The translations under genes and the position numbers were made by a program. A stretch of DNA of 64,000 bases from Streptomyces pactum (GTDB taxonomy: Bacteria; Actinomycetota; Actinomycetes; Streptomycetales; Streptomycetaceae), in contig NZ_CP019724.1 of the NCBI RefSeq assembly GCF_002005225.1, positions 6,769,001 to 6,833,000 on the forward strand, given 5' to 3'. Positions within the stretch are counted from its first letter, which is position 1. Every line of letters begins with the position of its first letter. Shown in pieces: positions 34,201 through 43,857 of this stretch. The notes under the pieces were generated by a model. That model did no database searches, was not told where the DNA came from, and saw only the letters and a list, made by a program, of their open reading frames with translations.

Positions 34201-35178
34201 CTAGTCCGGTCCCATTCTGCCCTGCCCGGTGTCGCCGGAGTCGGCCGCCCTCACCGGCAGCGGATAGGGCGGGGGAGTGCCGCCGAACTCCGGGCAGTGC
34301 GCCTGGTGGTCGCACCACCCGCACAGCTTCGTGGGACGCGGCCGCCAGTCACCCGTCTCGGTCGCCTGCCGGATGGCCTCCCACAGCGCCAGCAGCTTGC
34401 GCTCGACCCGCTCCAGGTCGGCGAGGGCCGGGTCGTAGGTGAGTACGTCGCCGCTGCCGAGATAGACCAGTTGCAGGCGCCGCGGGACGACCTTCTTCAG
34501 CCGCCACACCACCAGCGCGTAGAACTTCATCTGGAACAGCGCGCCCTCGGCGTACTGCGGCCGGGGTGCCTTGCCCGTCTTGTAGTCGACGATCCGCACC
34601 TCGCCGGTGGGCGCCACGTCGACCCGGTCGATGATGCCGCGCAGCCGCAGCCCGGAATCCAGCTCGGCCTCGACGAACAGCTCCCGCTCGGCGGGCTCCA
34701 GCCGGCTCGGGTCCTCCAGGCTGAACCAGCGCTCGACGAGCTGCTCCGCCTCGCCGAGCCACCGCGCCAGCCGCTCGCCCTCCGCGTCGTCCGCGAACAG
34801 CTCGGCCACCTCCGGCCTGCTCTCCCGAAGCCGGTCCCACTGGCCCGGGACCAGCGCCTTCGCCCGTGGTGCCGTGCGCTCGGCCGCCGGGGCGTCGAAG
34901 AGCCGCTCGAGCACCGCGTGCACCAGGGTGCCCCTCGTCGCCGCCTCGCTCGGCTTCTCCGGCAGGCGGTCGATGACCCGGAACCGGTACAGCAGCGGGC
35001 ACTGCATGAAGTCGCCGGCCCGGGAGGGCGAGAGCGAGGCCGGCGCTATGGCCGCGGGCACGGACGCGGTGGCGACGGCGGCCGCCTCCACCATCGCGTC
35101 TTCGTGGTTTGCCACCGTCGCCGCCGGTCGGGCGGGCCCGCCGGCGTCCTCCGCGACATCCTCGATGCTCGTCTCCAT
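34201..35178 (-). CDS. RecB-family (PD-(D/E)XK) exonuclease, Cas4-like Fe-S type
   Basis: This 325-residue protein starts at ATG 35178. After a ~45-residue Ala-rich leader comes LSPSRAGDFMQCPLLYRFR, then the catalytic ELDSGLRLRGIIDRVD and VDYKTGKAP segments. A C-terminal cysteine trio is in LCGWCDHQAHC. With the early Cys of QCPLLYRF it gives the four ligands of an iron-sulphur cluster seen in AddB- and Cas4-type nucleases. It is expected to process DNA ends, probably in repair. It is divergent from the site-2 protease gene and is followed 14 bp later by a response regulator gene. Confidence 0.85.
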   Translation of the reverse strand: METSIEDVAEDAGGPARPAATVANHEDAMVEAAAVATASVPAAIAPASLSPSRAGDFMQCPLLYRFRVIDRLPEKPSEAATRGTLVHAVLERLFDAPAAERTAPRAKALVPGQWDRLRESRPEVAELFADDAEGERLARWLGEAEQLVERWFSLEDPSRLEPAERELFVEAELDSGLRLRGIIDRVDVAPTGEVRIVDYKTGKAPRPQYAEGALFQMKFYALVVWRLKKVVPRRLQLVYLGSGDVLTYDPALADLERVERKLLALWEAIRQATETGDWRPRPTKLCGWCDHQAHCPEFGGTPPPYPLPVRAADSGDTGQGRMGPD

Positions 35179-35353
35179 GCCCACAGACCTTACGGCCCGG
35201 CACCGACAGCGACCCAGCTCGCGGCCCGTGACCCTTGCGACGAAAGGGAAGCGCAGGGGTGCCGGGGCGGAAGGGGCCGCGACGGACGCATACCATCGAC
35301 AGGAGACCCTCCCGCCCGGCAGGCGCGGGAGACGCTTCGAACGAGGGGACACC

Positions 35354-37261
35354 GTGGACGTGAGCGGCGGGAGCGGGCAGCCGCGGTCCGGCAACGACGA
35401 GTCGGCCGAGTCCCAGGCAGGACCCACGGACCCGGCCACCGAGTCCGGGCAGCCGGACCCCGCGGACTCCAGCCCGCCCGAGAAGCGACCCGGGGACCGG
35501 CCCCGGACCACGGGACAGGGCCCCGCGGACCGGCCCCGGACGGCAACCGGCCCCGCCGCGGGCCACCCGCCGACCCCTGGCTCCGAGGCGCCGGACCACG
35601 AGACGCCGGTCCGCCCGACACCGGGCGTGGAGGCGGGGGGCGGTGCGACGCCGGGCTCGGGGACGCCGGTCCGTCCGACGCCGGATGCTGAGGCGCCGGC
35701 CCGTCCGACGCCGGGTCCCGAGACGCTGCGGAAGGACCCCCTGGGAGCCACCGCGCAGGACGAGACCGGACGGAGCACCCGGGAGGACGCCGTTCCGCAG
35801 GACGCCACCCCGGACCGGAACCCGGCCGCGCAGACCCCGCCCCGCGAGACCGGCCCCGCCGGCTCCACGCCGGGCGCGATGTCCGGCGCCGGTACCCGGC
35901 CGGGTGAGCCGGCCGCCGGGCGCGACGGGACCGTCCGCCCGCCGACGCAGCCGCCGGTGGGCGGCGTGGGCGGCACGGGCAGTGAAGGCCACCGGCCCGG
36001 CCCCTCCTCCGGCGGCGACCGCCCCGCCCAGGTACCCGCGAAGCCCGGTCGCGGCGGTCGCGAGGACCCCGCCGACACCGGTCCCGGTCCCGGCCGGCCC
36101 CCGCAGCGGAAGCCGGAGCCCGGAGGCGGGCTGCTGATGGGCAGGCCCTTCGGCGTGCCCGTGTACGTCGCACCGAGCTGGTTCCTGGTCGCCGCCCTGA
36201 TCACCTGGGTGTTCGGCGGACAGCTCGACCGCGTGCTGCCCGAGCTGGGCGCCGCCCGCTATCTGGTCTCCCTCTTCTTCGCGGTCGCCTTCTACGCCTC
36301 CGTCCTCGTCCACGAGCTGGCCCACACCGTCGCCGCCCTCCGCTTCAAGCTCCCGGTCCGCCGCATCCAGCTCCAGTTCTTCGGCGGCGTCTCCGAGATC
36401 GAGAAGGAGGCCGAGACCCCCGGCCGCGAGTTCGTGCTGGCCTTCGTCGGACCGCTGCTCTCCCTCGTCCTCGCCGGCGTCTTCTACGCCGCCCTGCTGC
36501 CCGTGGAGCCCGACAGCGTCCCCGGCGTCCTGCTGGCCGGCCTGATGGTCTCCAACCTCCTCGTCGCCGCCTTCAACCTGCTGCCCGGCCTCCCCCTCGA
36601 CGGCGGCCGGATGCTCCGCGCCGTCGTCTGGAAGATCACCGGCAAGCCGATGCACGGCACGATCGCCGCCGCCTGGGTCGGCCGGGCCCTCGCCATCGCC
36701 GTGCTGGTCGGCCTGCCGCTGCTCACCCAGTCCCTCGGCTCCGGCGCCGCGGACGACGTGGGCATGGACACCGTCCTGGACGCCCTGCTCGCCGCGATCC
36801 TCGCCGCGATCATCTGGACCGGCGCCGGGAACAGCCTGCGCATGGCGCGGCTGCGCGAACACCTCCCGGAGCTGCGCGCCCGTGCCCTGACCCGGCGCGC
36901 CGTCCCCGTCCCGGCCGACACCCCGCTCTCCGAGGCGCTGCGCCGTGCCAACGCCTCCGGGGCCCGCGCCCTGGTCGTCGTCGACGGCGACGGCGGCCCC
37001 GTCTCGCTGGTCCGGGAGGCCGCCATCGTCGGCGTGGCCGAGCACCGCCGCCCCTGGGTGGCGGTCAGCACCCTCGCCCAGGACCTCACCGACGGCATGC
37101 GCCTGTCGGCCGAGCTGTCGGGCGAGGAACTCCTGGACGCGCTGCGCGCCAACCCGGCGACCGAGTACCTGGTGGTCGAGGAGACCGGCGAGATCTACGG
37201 TGTCCTGTCCGCGGCCGACGTCGAGCGGGCCTTCGTCAAGGCCATGGCCCGCCCCTCCTGA
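35354..37261 (+). CDS. Site-2 protease (M50) with CBS domains and long disordered N-terminus
   Basis: This 635-residue protein starts at GTG 35354 behind GAGGGG. Residues 1 to about 255 are a Pro/Gly/Thr-rich region with repeated VRPTPG-like units. The M50 core begins near GGGLLMGRPFG (Met262). It has six or so membrane segments, HELAH at 320-324 and NLLPGLPLDGGRM carrying Asp416, which together bind the catalytic zinc. A CBS-domain pair follows. Such intramembrane proteases cleave membrane anchors of regulators. Translation could also begin at ATG 36137. The next gene is trmI, 47 bp downstream. Confidence 0.88.
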   Translation: MDVSGGSGQPRSGNDESAESQAGPTDPATESGQPDPADSSPPEKRPGDRPRTTGQGPADRPRTATGPAAGHPPTPGSEAPDHETPVRPTPGVEAGGGATPGSGTPVRPTPDAEAPARPTPGPETLRKDPLGATAQDETGRSTREDAVPQDATPDRNPAAQTPPRETGPAGSTPGAMSGAGTRPGEPAAGRDGTVRPPTQPPVGGVGGTGSEGHRPGPSSGGDRPAQVPAKPGRGGREDPADTGPGPGRPPQRKPEPGGGLLMGRPFGVPVYVAPSWFLVAALITWVFGGQLDRVLPELGAARYLVSLFFAVAFYASVLVHELAHTVAALRFKLPVRRIQLQFFGGVSEIEKEAETPGREFVLAFVGPLLSLVLAGVFYAALLPVEPDSVPGVLLAGLMVSNLLVAAFNLLPGLPLDGGRMLRAVVWKITGKPMHGTIAAAWVGRALAIAVLVGLPLLTQSLGSGAADDVGMDTVLDALLAAILAAIIWTGAGNSLRMARLREHLPELRARALTRRAVPVPADTPLSEALRRANASGARALVVVDGDGGPVSLVREAAIVGVAEHRRPWVAVSTLAQDLTDGMRLSAELSGEELLDALRANPATEYLVVEETGEIYGVLSAADVERAFVKAMARPS

Positions 37262-37308
37262 CCACCGGTGTGGTCGGCGGCCCCGCCGGGGACCGGTAGG
37301 CTGGTCAC

Positions 37309-38211
37309 ATGTCCGAACCGACCGGTGCCGCCCGCAGGCGCGGGCCCTTCAAGGTCGGGGACCAGGTTCAGCTCACCGACCCCAAGGGCCGCCACTACAC
37401 GTTCACGCTCGAGGCCGGGAAGAACTTCCACACCCACAAGGGTTCCTTCCCCCACGACGAACTGATCGGCGCTCCCGAGGGCAGCGTTGTCCGCACCACC
37501 GGGAACGTCGCCTACCTCGCGCTGCGCCCCCTGCTCCCCGACTACGTCCTGTCCATGCCCCGAGGGGCAGCCGTCGTCTACCCGAAGGACGCGGGGCAGA
37601 TCCTCGCCTTCGCCGACATCTTCCCCGGCGCGCGCGTCGTGGAGGCCGGCGTGGGCTCCGGCTCCCTCAGCAGCTTCCTGCTGCGCGCCATCGGCGACCA
37701 GGGCATGCTGCACTCCTACGAGCGCCGCGAGGACTTCGCCGACATCGCGAAGCAGAACGTGGAGCGCTACTTCGGCGGCCCGCACCCCGCCTGGCAGCTC
37801 ACCGTGGGCGACCTCCAGGACAACCTGTCCGACGCCGACGTCGACCGCGTCATCCTCGACATGCTCGCCCCCTGGGAGTGTCTGGAGGCGGTCTCCAAGG
37901 CACTCGTGCCCGGTGGCATCCTGTGCTGCTACGTCGCGACCACCACCCAGCTCGCCCGGACCGTCGAGTCCATCCGCGAGATCGGCTGCTTCAACGAGCC
38001 GACCTCCTGGGAGACGATGATCCGCAACTGGCACGTCGAGGGCCTGGCCGTCCGCCCGGACCACCGGATGATCGGCCACACCGGCTTCCTGCTCACCGCC
38101 CGTCGCCTCGCGGACGGCGTCGAGCCGCCCATGCGCCGCCGCCGCCCCGCCAAGGGCGCCTATGGCGAGGACTACGACGGCCCCAACGCCGGTGGAGGCT
38201 CCGGCCGCTGA
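37309..38211 (+). CDS. trmI: tRNA (adenine-58-N1)-methyltransferase
   Basis: This 300-residue SAM-dependent enzyme methylates A58 in the T-loop of tRNAs. An N-terminal beta-rich domain is followed by the Rossmann fold with motif VVEAGVGSGSLSSFLL. The catalytic-pocket segment VILDMLAPWE and the C-terminal IGHTGFLLTARR fit the tetrameric bacterial TrmI. In actinobacteria this gene commonly sits between the site-2 protease or nuclease genes and arc, as here. A long hairpin terminator follows 27 bp after the stop. Confidence 0.93.
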   Translation: MSEPTGAARRRGPFKVGDQVQLTDPKGRHYTFTLEAGKNFHTHKGSFPHDELIGAPEGSVVRTTGNVAYLALRPLLPDYVLSMPRGAAVVYPKDAGQILAFADIFPGARVVEAGVGSGSLSSFLLRAIGDQGMLHSYERREDFADIAKQNVERYFGGPHPAWQLTVGDLQDNLSDADVDRVILDMLAPWECLEAVSKALVPGGILCCYVATTTQLARTVESIREIGCFNEPTSWETMIRNWHVEGLAVRPDHRMIGHTGFLLTARRLADGVEPPMRRRRPAKGAYGEDYDGPNAGGGSGR

Positions 38212-38238
38212 GGCGACCCCGTGCCGCGATCAACGTGC

Positions 38239-38289
38239 AGGCGCCGTGGTGGAGTTCCCGAGACCGTCCGGAACTCCACCACGGCGCCT
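38239..38289 (+). terminator. Terminator after trmI with 20-bp stem
   Basis: AGGCGCCGTGGTGGAGTTCC (38239-38258) pairs perfectly with GGAACTCCACCACGGCGCCT (38270-38289), with an 11-base loop. Confidence 0.93.
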
Positions 38290-38343
38290 TCGTGTTGACC
38301 GGACGGCGCGGCTCGACCGGTGCCCCGGGGCGGCACGGCGACC

Positions 38344-38394
38344 CGGACGGACCGGCGAACCGGACGGACCGGCGAACCGGACGGACCGGCGAAC
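38344..38394. repeat. Three perfect 17-bp tandem repeats
   Basis: The unit CGGACGGACCGGCGAAC occurs three times without gaps at 38344-38360, 38361-38377 and 38378-38394, and a fourth copy begins (CGG). The tract lies between the trmI terminator and the secreted-protein gene, about 125 bp before its start. Confidence 0.92.
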
Positions 38395-38520
38395 CGGTGC
38401 GATGCGCGGCGGAGCGGCGCAGCCCGGCCGAGTACCCACCCCGCCGTTCCCCCGCACTGTGACGTGTGGCACGATGCTGGCCACCCCCCGCCGGCACAGC
38501 CCTCACAGGAGACACTCCTC

Positions 38521-39099
38521 GTGCAGCACCCCGCCGTTCCGGATCTCACGCACACGCACACCCGCCCGATCCACTGGGTCGCCACCGCCACGGCCCTCGC
38601 CGGGGTGGTGGCCCTGTCCTCGGTCCTGCAGCCCGACGCCGCGACGGCGGCGCAGACCCCCGTCCCCGAAACGAAGCACGCCCCGGCGCACGGCACACCG
38701 CCCGATCCGGCGGCCGTCGCGTTTCCCCTGGAGTGCGGTCCGGTCGAGGCAGTGGTGGTGAAGAAGGCATCCGGCGACCTCGACGGCGACGGGCGGCCGG
38801 AGACGGTGGCCGTCGTGCACTGCGACGCACCCATGGGCACCCCGCCCGACGGGGTGTACGTCGTCACGCGGGGCGCCGACGGCGGCAAGCCCCGCGTCGT
38901 GGCCGCCCTCGTGAACCCGAAGGACCGCCGGACGGTCACCGACTTCGCGGTGCGCGGCGGCGCCGTCCACGCCACGCTTCTCGGCTACTCGTCGGCCGAC
39001 GTGCCCAGTTGCTGCCCCGATGTCACGGACGACGTGAAGTGGCGGTGGGAGAACGGTTCGTTCGTCCGCGACACGCCGTCCCAGGCGCGCACCGTATGA
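38521..39099 (+). CDS. Secreted protein of unknown function with a Ca-binding-like loop
   Basis: This 192-residue protein starts at GTG 38521, ten bases after AGGAG. A signal peptide is likely: polar N-terminus, hydrophobic stretch WVATATALAGVVALSS, then a possible cut after ATAA. The mature part contains SGDLDGDGRPETVAVV, which resembles the DxDxDG loops of FG-GAP or dockerin-like repeats. Four cysteines (two of them adjacent, in PSCCPD) could form disulphides. I do not recognise a family with a known function. It is isolated, convergent with the ferredoxin gene. Confidence 0.7.
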   Translation: MQHPAVPDLTHTHTRPIHWVATATALAGVVALSSVLQPDAATAAQTPVPETKHAPAHGTPPDPAAVAFPLECGPVEAVVVKKASGDLDGDGRPETVAVVHCDAPMGTPPDGVYVVTRGADGGKPRVVAALVNPKDRRTVTDFAVRGGAVHATLLGYSSADVPSCCPDVTDDVKWRWENGSFVRDTPSQARTV

Positions 39100-39172
39100 C
39101 CGGCAGCCTGTGACGGATGGTGTGGCACATCAGACAACGGTCACGGAGCGTGCGGACTGAGTCACAGTTCGG

Positions 39173-39478
39173 TCACTCTGCGTCCGGACCGTAGACCTCG
39201 GCCCTGTCCGAAACGCGACGTACGTGGATGCACTCGCCCGGACACTCCTTCGCGGAGTCGACCACGTCCGTGAGGAGCGGCAACGGCACGGGCGTTGCCG
39301 CTCCCGCGGCCTGGAGGAGCTCGTCGTCCGCGCCCTTGACGTAGGCCAGACCGTCGATGTCCAGCTCGAACACCTCCGGCGCGTACTGGGCACAGATGCC
39401 GTCGCCGGTACACAGGTCCTGATCGATCCAGACCTCCAGTGCCTCGCCGTCGACTCCGGCCTCCTGCTGCACGGTCAT
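39173..39478 (-). CDS. Single-cluster ferredoxin
   Basis: This 101-residue protein starts at ATG 39478. Cluster ligands are Cys23 and Cys29 in DLCTGDGICAQYAPEVF and Cys79 in ECPGECI. The missing second Cys of the first motif suggests a 3Fe-4S centre, although Cys83 adds a possible fourth ligand. The N-terminal ~14 and C-terminal ~15 residues are acidic extensions. It is divergent from arc. The same arrangement is, as I recall, common near actinobacterial proteasome loci. Its redox partner is unknown; P450s and other oxidases are possible. Confidence 0.87.
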   Translation of the reverse strand: MTVQQEAGVDGEALEVWIDQDLCTGDGICAQYAPEVFELDIDGLAYVKGADDELLQAAGAATPVPLPLLTDVVDSAKECPGECIHVRRVSDRAEVYGPDAE

Positions 39479-39723
39479 CTCTCCTGCCGTTTCCTGCGTC
39501 GAGCCGTTCGGGAATCCGGCCAGCTCTGACGGGTGTTGAACACTTCGACCCTACCTCCGGCTGGGTTCCACTCACGTTCCGTGGGTATTCCCCTGGCGTG
39601 AGGGAGAGCGCAAGGGTGAAGATCGGACACACCCCGACAGTCTTTGTGATCTAGGGGTTTCAATCGACACCCACCCAGGTAGGGTCTGGAAGCGTCCAGC
39701 TCCCCTTGGAGGAGGTGAGGACC

Positions 39724-41490
39724 GTGGCAGCCCACGACGACGACATGAACCGCGGCATCCGCCCGGGACGCGGGTCCGAGGACCCGGCCGGGCAGGTGGC
39801 CTACCTTGAGCAGGAGATCGCCGTCCTGCGACGCAAGCTCGCCGAATCTCCGCGGCACACGAGAATTCTCGAAGAGCGGATTGTCGAGCTGCAGACCAAC
39901 CTGGCCGGTGTGTCCGCCCAGAACGAGCGGCTCGCCGGAACGCTCCGCGAGGCCCGCGACCAGATCGTGGCCCTCAAGGAGGAGGTCGACCGGCTGGCCC
40001 AGCCGCCGGCGGGCTTCGGCGTCTTCCTGCAGGCGAACGAGGACGGTACCGCCGACATCTTCACCGGCGGCCGCAAACTCCGGGTGAACGTCAGCCCGAG
40101 CGTCGAGCTCGAAGAGCTCCGGCGCGGCCAGGAAGTGATGCTCAACGAAGCGCTCAACGTGGTCGAGGCCATGGAGTACGAGAGCGTCGGCGACATCGTC
40201 ACCCTCAAGGAGATCCTCGAGGACGGCGAGCGAGCCCTGGTGCTCGGGCACACCGACGAGGAGCGGGTGGTCCGGCTCGCGGAGCCGCTGCGCGGCATCA
40301 ACATCCGCCCCGGCGACGCCCTCCTGCTCGAACCCCGCTCCGGCTACGTCTACGAGGTCGTTCCCAAGAGCGAGGTCGAGGAACTCGTCCTCGAAGAGGT
40401 CCCCGACATCGGCTACGAGCAGATCGGCGGCCTCGGCGGACAGATCGAGGCCATCCGCGACGCGGTCGAGCTCCCCTATCTCTACCCCGACCTGTTCCGG
40501 GAGCACGAGCTGCGTCCGCCCAAGGGCGTCCTGCTCTACGGGCCTCCCGGATGCGGCAAGACACTCATCGCCAAGGCGGTCGCGAACTCGCTGGCCAAGA
40601 AGGTCGCCGAGGTGACCGGCCAGGCCGCCGGCAAGAGCTTCTTCCTCAATATCAAGGGTCCCGAGCTGCTCAACAAGTACGTCGGTGAGACCGAGCGGCA
40701 AATCCGCCTGGTCTTCCAGCGGGCTCGTGAGAAGGCCAGCGAGGGCACCCCCGTCATCGTCTTCTTCGACGAGATGGAGTCCCTCTTCCGCACCCGTGGC
40801 TCCGGCGTCAGCTCGGACGTGGAGAACACCATCGTCCCGCAGCTCCTCGCCGAGATCGACGGCGTGGAGGGCCTGCAGAACGTGGTCGTGATCGGTGCCT
40901 CCAACCGCGAGGACATGATCGACCCCGCCATCCTGCGGCCCGGCCGGCTCGACGTGAAGATCAAGATCGAGCGTCCGGACGCCGAGGCGGCCAAGGACAT
41001 CTTCGGCAAGTACCTCACCGAGCGCCTCCCGCTCCACGTGGACGACCTCACGGAGCACGAGAAGGACAAGGCGGCCACCGTCCAGAGCATGATCCAGACG
41101 GCGGTGGAACAGATGTACGCCGAATCCGAGGAGAACCGCTTCCTGGAGGTCACCTACGCCAATGGCGACAAGGAAGTCCTTTACTTCAAGGACTTCAATT
41201 CCGGTGCCATGATCGAGAACATCGTGGGCCGCGCCAAGAAGATGGCGATCAAGGACTTCCTCGAGAAGAACCAGAAGGGCCTTCGCGTCTCGCACCTCCT
41301 CCAGGCCTGCGTGGACGAGTTCAAGGAGAACGAGGACCTGCCCAACACCACCAACCCGGACGACTGGGCCCGGATCTCCGGAAAGAAGGGCGAGCGGATC
41401 GTGTACATCCGTACGCTCGTCACCGGAAAGCAGGGCGCGGACACCGGACGCTCCATCGACACGGTGGCGAACACCGGTCAGTACCTGTAA
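39724..41490 (+). CDS. arc: Proteasome-associated AAA ATPase ARC/Mpa
   Basis: This 588-residue hexameric ATPase unfolds pupylated proteins and feeds them to the 20S proteasome. It starts at GTG 39724 behind GGAGGAGG. An N-terminal coiled coil (about 20-75) binds Pup. Two OB folds follow, then the AAA domain with Walker A GPPGCGKT (273-280), Walker [10 protein letters not shown] and an arginine-finger region [15 protein letters not shown]. The C-terminus ends GQYL, the motif that docks into the proteasome alpha ring. It begins the arc-dop-pup-prcBA segment and is followed by a terminator. Confidence 0.96.
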   Translation: MAAHDDDMNRGIRPGRGSEDPAGQVAYLEQEIAVLRRKLAESPRHTRILEERIVELQTNLAGVSAQNERLAGTLREARDQIVALKEEVDRLAQPPAGFGVFLQANEDGTADIFTGGRKLRVNVSPSVELEELRRGQEVMLNEALNVVEAMEYESVGDIVTLKEILEDGERALVLGHTDEERVVRLAEPLRGINIRPGDALLLEPRSGYVYEVVPKSEVEELVLEEVPDIGYEQIGGLGGQIEAIRDAVELPYLYPDLFREHELRPPKGVLLYGPPGCGKTLIAKAVANSLAKKVAEVTGQAAGKSFFLNIKGPELLNKYVGETERQIRLVFQRAREKASEGTPVIVFFDEMESLFRTRGSGVSSDVENTIVPQLLAEIDGVEGLQNVVVIGASNREDMIDPAILRPGRLDVKIKIERPDAEAAKDIFGKYLTERLPLHVDDLTEHEKDKAATVQSMIQTAVEQMYAESEENRFLEVTYANGDKEVLYFKDFNSGAMIENIVGRAKKMAIKDFLEKNQKGLRVSHLLQACVDEFKENEDLPNTTNPDDWARISGKKGERIVYIRTLVTGKQGADTGRSIDTVANTGQYL

Positions 41491-41499
41491 AAGGCGGGG

Positions 41500-41540
41500 C
41501 GGCTGCGGGTGCCCTCAGCGGGTACCCGCAGCCGACTGTT
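41500..41540 (+). terminator. Terminator after arc
   Basis: CGGCTGCGGGT (41500-41510) pairs with ACCCGCAGCCG (41524-41534) and is followed by ACTGTTTTCC. It begins 10 bp after the arc stop, so dop and downstream genes probably have their own promoter in 41541-41722. Confidence 0.87.
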
Positions 41541-41722
41541 TTCCGGAGCCCCGACTGGAGCAAGGCAATGCCGCAAATGATCTCCCCACCGGCGCAAAGG
41601 CGTTCTAGGCTCTTCCATACCGCCGAGTCGCGCAGTGCGGGGACGGGCACCGCACACGCATCGGAGCGCCAGCGGTACTTGAGCGGCGCCCACGACGGGC
41701 GCCGCCGGGCAAGGAGGGCCGC

Positions 41723-43234
41723 ATGACCGTACGGCGAGTAATGGGCATCGAGACGGAGTACGGAATCTCCGTCCCCGGCCACCCGAACGCCAATGCCATG
41801 CTCACCTCGTCCCAGATCGTCAACGCCTACGCGGCGGCGATGCACCGGGCCCGCCGGGCCCGCTGGGACTTCGAGGAGGAGAATCCGCTGCGGGACGCGC
41901 GGGGCTTCGACCTCGCCCGCGAGGCCGCCGACTCCAGCCAGCTCACCGACGAGGACATCGGTCTGGCCAACGTGATCCTCACCAACGGGGCACGGCTCTA
42001 CGTCGACCACGCCCACCCCGAGTACAGCGCTCCGGAGGTCACCAACCCGAGGGACGCCGTCCTGTGGGACAAGGCCGGCGAACGGATCATGGCCGAGGCC
42101 GCCGAGCGGGCCGCCCAGTTGCCCGGTGCCCAGCCGATCCACCTCTACAAGAACAACACCGACAACAAGGGCGCCTCCTACGGCACGCACGAGAACTACC
42201 TGATGAAGCGGGAGACCGCCTTCTCGGACATCGTGCGCCACCTGACGCCCTTCTTCGTCTCCCGCCAGGTCTTCACCGGCGCCGGCCGCGTCGGCATCGG
42301 CCAGGACGGCCACGAGCACGGCTTCCAGCTCAGCCAGCGCGCGGACTACTTCGAGGTCGAGGTGGGCCTGGAGACGACGCTGAAGCGGCCCATCATCAAC
42401 ACGCGGGACGAACCGCACGCGGACGCCGAGAAGTACCGGCGACTGCACGTGATCATCGGTGACGCGAACCTGTCGGAGATCTCGACCTATCTGAAGCTGG
42501 GCACGACGGCCCTGGTGCTGTCGATGATCGAGGACGGGTTCATCGCCGTCGACCTGGCCGTGGACCAGCCGGTGCGCACCCTCCACCAGGTCTCGCACGA
42601 CCCGTCGCTGAAGCGCCTGGTCACACTGCGCAGCGGCCGGACACTGACCGCGGTACAGCTCCAGATGGAGTACTACGAACTGGCCCGCAAGTATGTCGAG
42701 GAACGGTACGGCGCCGACGTCGACGACCAGACCAAGGACGTCCTGGGCCGCTGGGAGGACACCCTCAACCGGCTCGAGAACGACCCGATGAGTCTGGCCG
42801 GCGAGCTGGACTGGGTCGCCAAGCGGGAGCTCATGGAGGGCTACCGCCGCCGGGACGACCTGGACTGGGACGCGGCCCGGCTGCACCTGGTGGACCTGCA
42901 GTACGCCGACGTACGGCCCGACAAGGGCCTGTACAACCGTCTGGTGGACCGCGGCCGCATCAAGCGGCTGCTGGACGAGACCGAGGTCGAGCGGGCCCGG
43001 ACGAAGCCGCCGGAGGACACGCGCGCGTACTTCCGCGGACGCTGCCTGGAGCAGTACGCGGACGACGTCGCGGCGGCCTCCTGGGACTCGGTGATCTTCG
43101 ACCTGCCGGGCCGGGACTCGCTGCAGCGGGTGCCAACCCTGGAACCGCTTCGCGGAACGCGTAATCACGTCAAGGAGCTCCTGGACCGCTGCCGCACCGC
43201 GGAAGACCTGGTCAAGGTCCTGTCGGGCGGGTGA
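41723..43234 (+). CDS. dop: Pup deamidase/depupylase Dop
   Basis: This 503-residue enzyme of the carboxylate-amine ligase fold deamidates the C-terminal Gln of Pup to Glu and also removes Pup from targets. GIETEYGIS near the N-terminus and the [13 protein letters not shown] segment supply nucleotide/metal ligands. The 40-residue insertion around [20 protein letters not shown] is the Dop-loop absent from PafA, and it distinguishes the two homologues in this window. It starts at ATG 41723 behind AAGGAGG. It lies 178 bp upstream of pup, whose product ends in Gln and therefore needs Dop. Confidence 0.96.
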   Translation: MTVRRVMGIETEYGISVPGHPNANAMLTSSQIVNAYAAAMHRARRARWDFEEENPLRDARGFDLAREAADSSQLTDEDIGLANVILTNGARLYVDHAHPEYSAPEVTNPRDAVLWDKAGERIMAEAAERAAQLPGAQPIHLYKNNTDNKGASYGTHENYLMKRETAFSDIVRHLTPFFVSRQVFTGAGRVGIGQDGHEHGFQLSQRADYFEVEVGLETTLKRPIINTRDEPHADAEKYRRLHVIIGDANLSEISTYLKLGTTALVLSMIEDGFIAVDLAVDQPVRTLHQVSHDPSLKRLVTLRSGRTLTAVQLQMEYYELARKYVEERYGADVDDQTKDVLGRWEDTLNRLENDPMSLAGELDWVAKRELMEGYRRRDDLDWDAARLHLVDLQYADVRPDKGLYNRLVDRGRIKRLLDETEVERARTKPPEDTRAYFRGRCLEQYADDVAAASWDSVIFDLPGRDSLQRVPTLEPLRGTRNHVKELLDRCRTAEDLVKVLSGG

Positions 43235-43412
43235 CCGGGCCGAGCGGGTACACGGGAGGAGTCGGCCGGACAGGGTGGAAACCCCCGGGTCCGGGAACCA
43301 TCGAGGTGGCACCCGTACGTTGGAGAAACTGCGGGGCCGATGTCGGACCCGGCTTGTAGGGTCTGATCTTGACCGAGCAACTGTGTCGGGCGAACCGAGC
43401 GGGGTGAGGGTT

Positions 43413-43631
43413 ATGGCGACCAAGGACACCGGCGGCGGGCAGCAGAAGGCCACGCGTTCCACGGAGGAGGTCGAGGAGCAGGCGCAGGACGCACAGGCTT
43501 CCGAGGACCTCAAGGAGCGCCAGGAGAAGCTGAACGACGACGTGGACTCCGTCCTGGACGAGATCGACGATGTACTCGAGGAAAATGCCGAGGATTTCGT
43601 TCGAAGCTTCGTGCAAAAGGGTGGCCAGTAG
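43413..43631 (+). CDS. pup: Prokaryotic ubiquitin-like protein Pup
   Basis: This 72-residue, mostly disordered, acidic modifier protein starts at ATG 43413. The C-terminal half (LNDDVDSVLDEIDDVLEEN) forms a helix when bound to the ATPase coiled coil. The end is FVQKGGQ. The terminal Gln must be deamidated to Glu by Dop before PafA attaches it to target lysines. It lies between dop and prcB. A strong hairpin sits between pup and prcB. Confidence 0.97.
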   Translation: MATKDTGGGQQKATRSTEEVEEQAQDAQASEDLKERQEKLNDDVDSVLDEIDDVLEENAEDFVRSFVQKGGQ

Positions 43632-43710
43632 GCCGGCTGACGGCCTGCTTCTCCTTCGCTTCGATGGCCCGAGGGCCGCATGAGGGGCGGACGAGCAGAA
43701 CGTGAGGCGT

Positions 43711-43744
43711 CGCGCGCGGTGCGGTGAGAACCGTGCCGCGCGCG
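43711..43744 (+). terminator. Hairpin between pup and prcB, possible attenuator
   Basis: CGCGCGCGGTGCGGT (43711-43725) pairs with ACCGTGCCGCGCGCG (43730-43744) with one mismatched pair and a 4-base loop. It is 80 bp after pup and 114 bp before prcB. No T-run follows. The remaining bases of the 226-bp gap show no gene. Confidence 0.6.
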
Positions 43745-43857
43745 GTACGAGACGGGGGCCGGGGTGTTCGTTCCGTGGTTCCCGCCGAGTATGTGGATCA
43801 CTGCCCGCAGCCGGGTAGGGTCCGTGACATAGCTGTCGCATACGTGGAAGGAATCGC

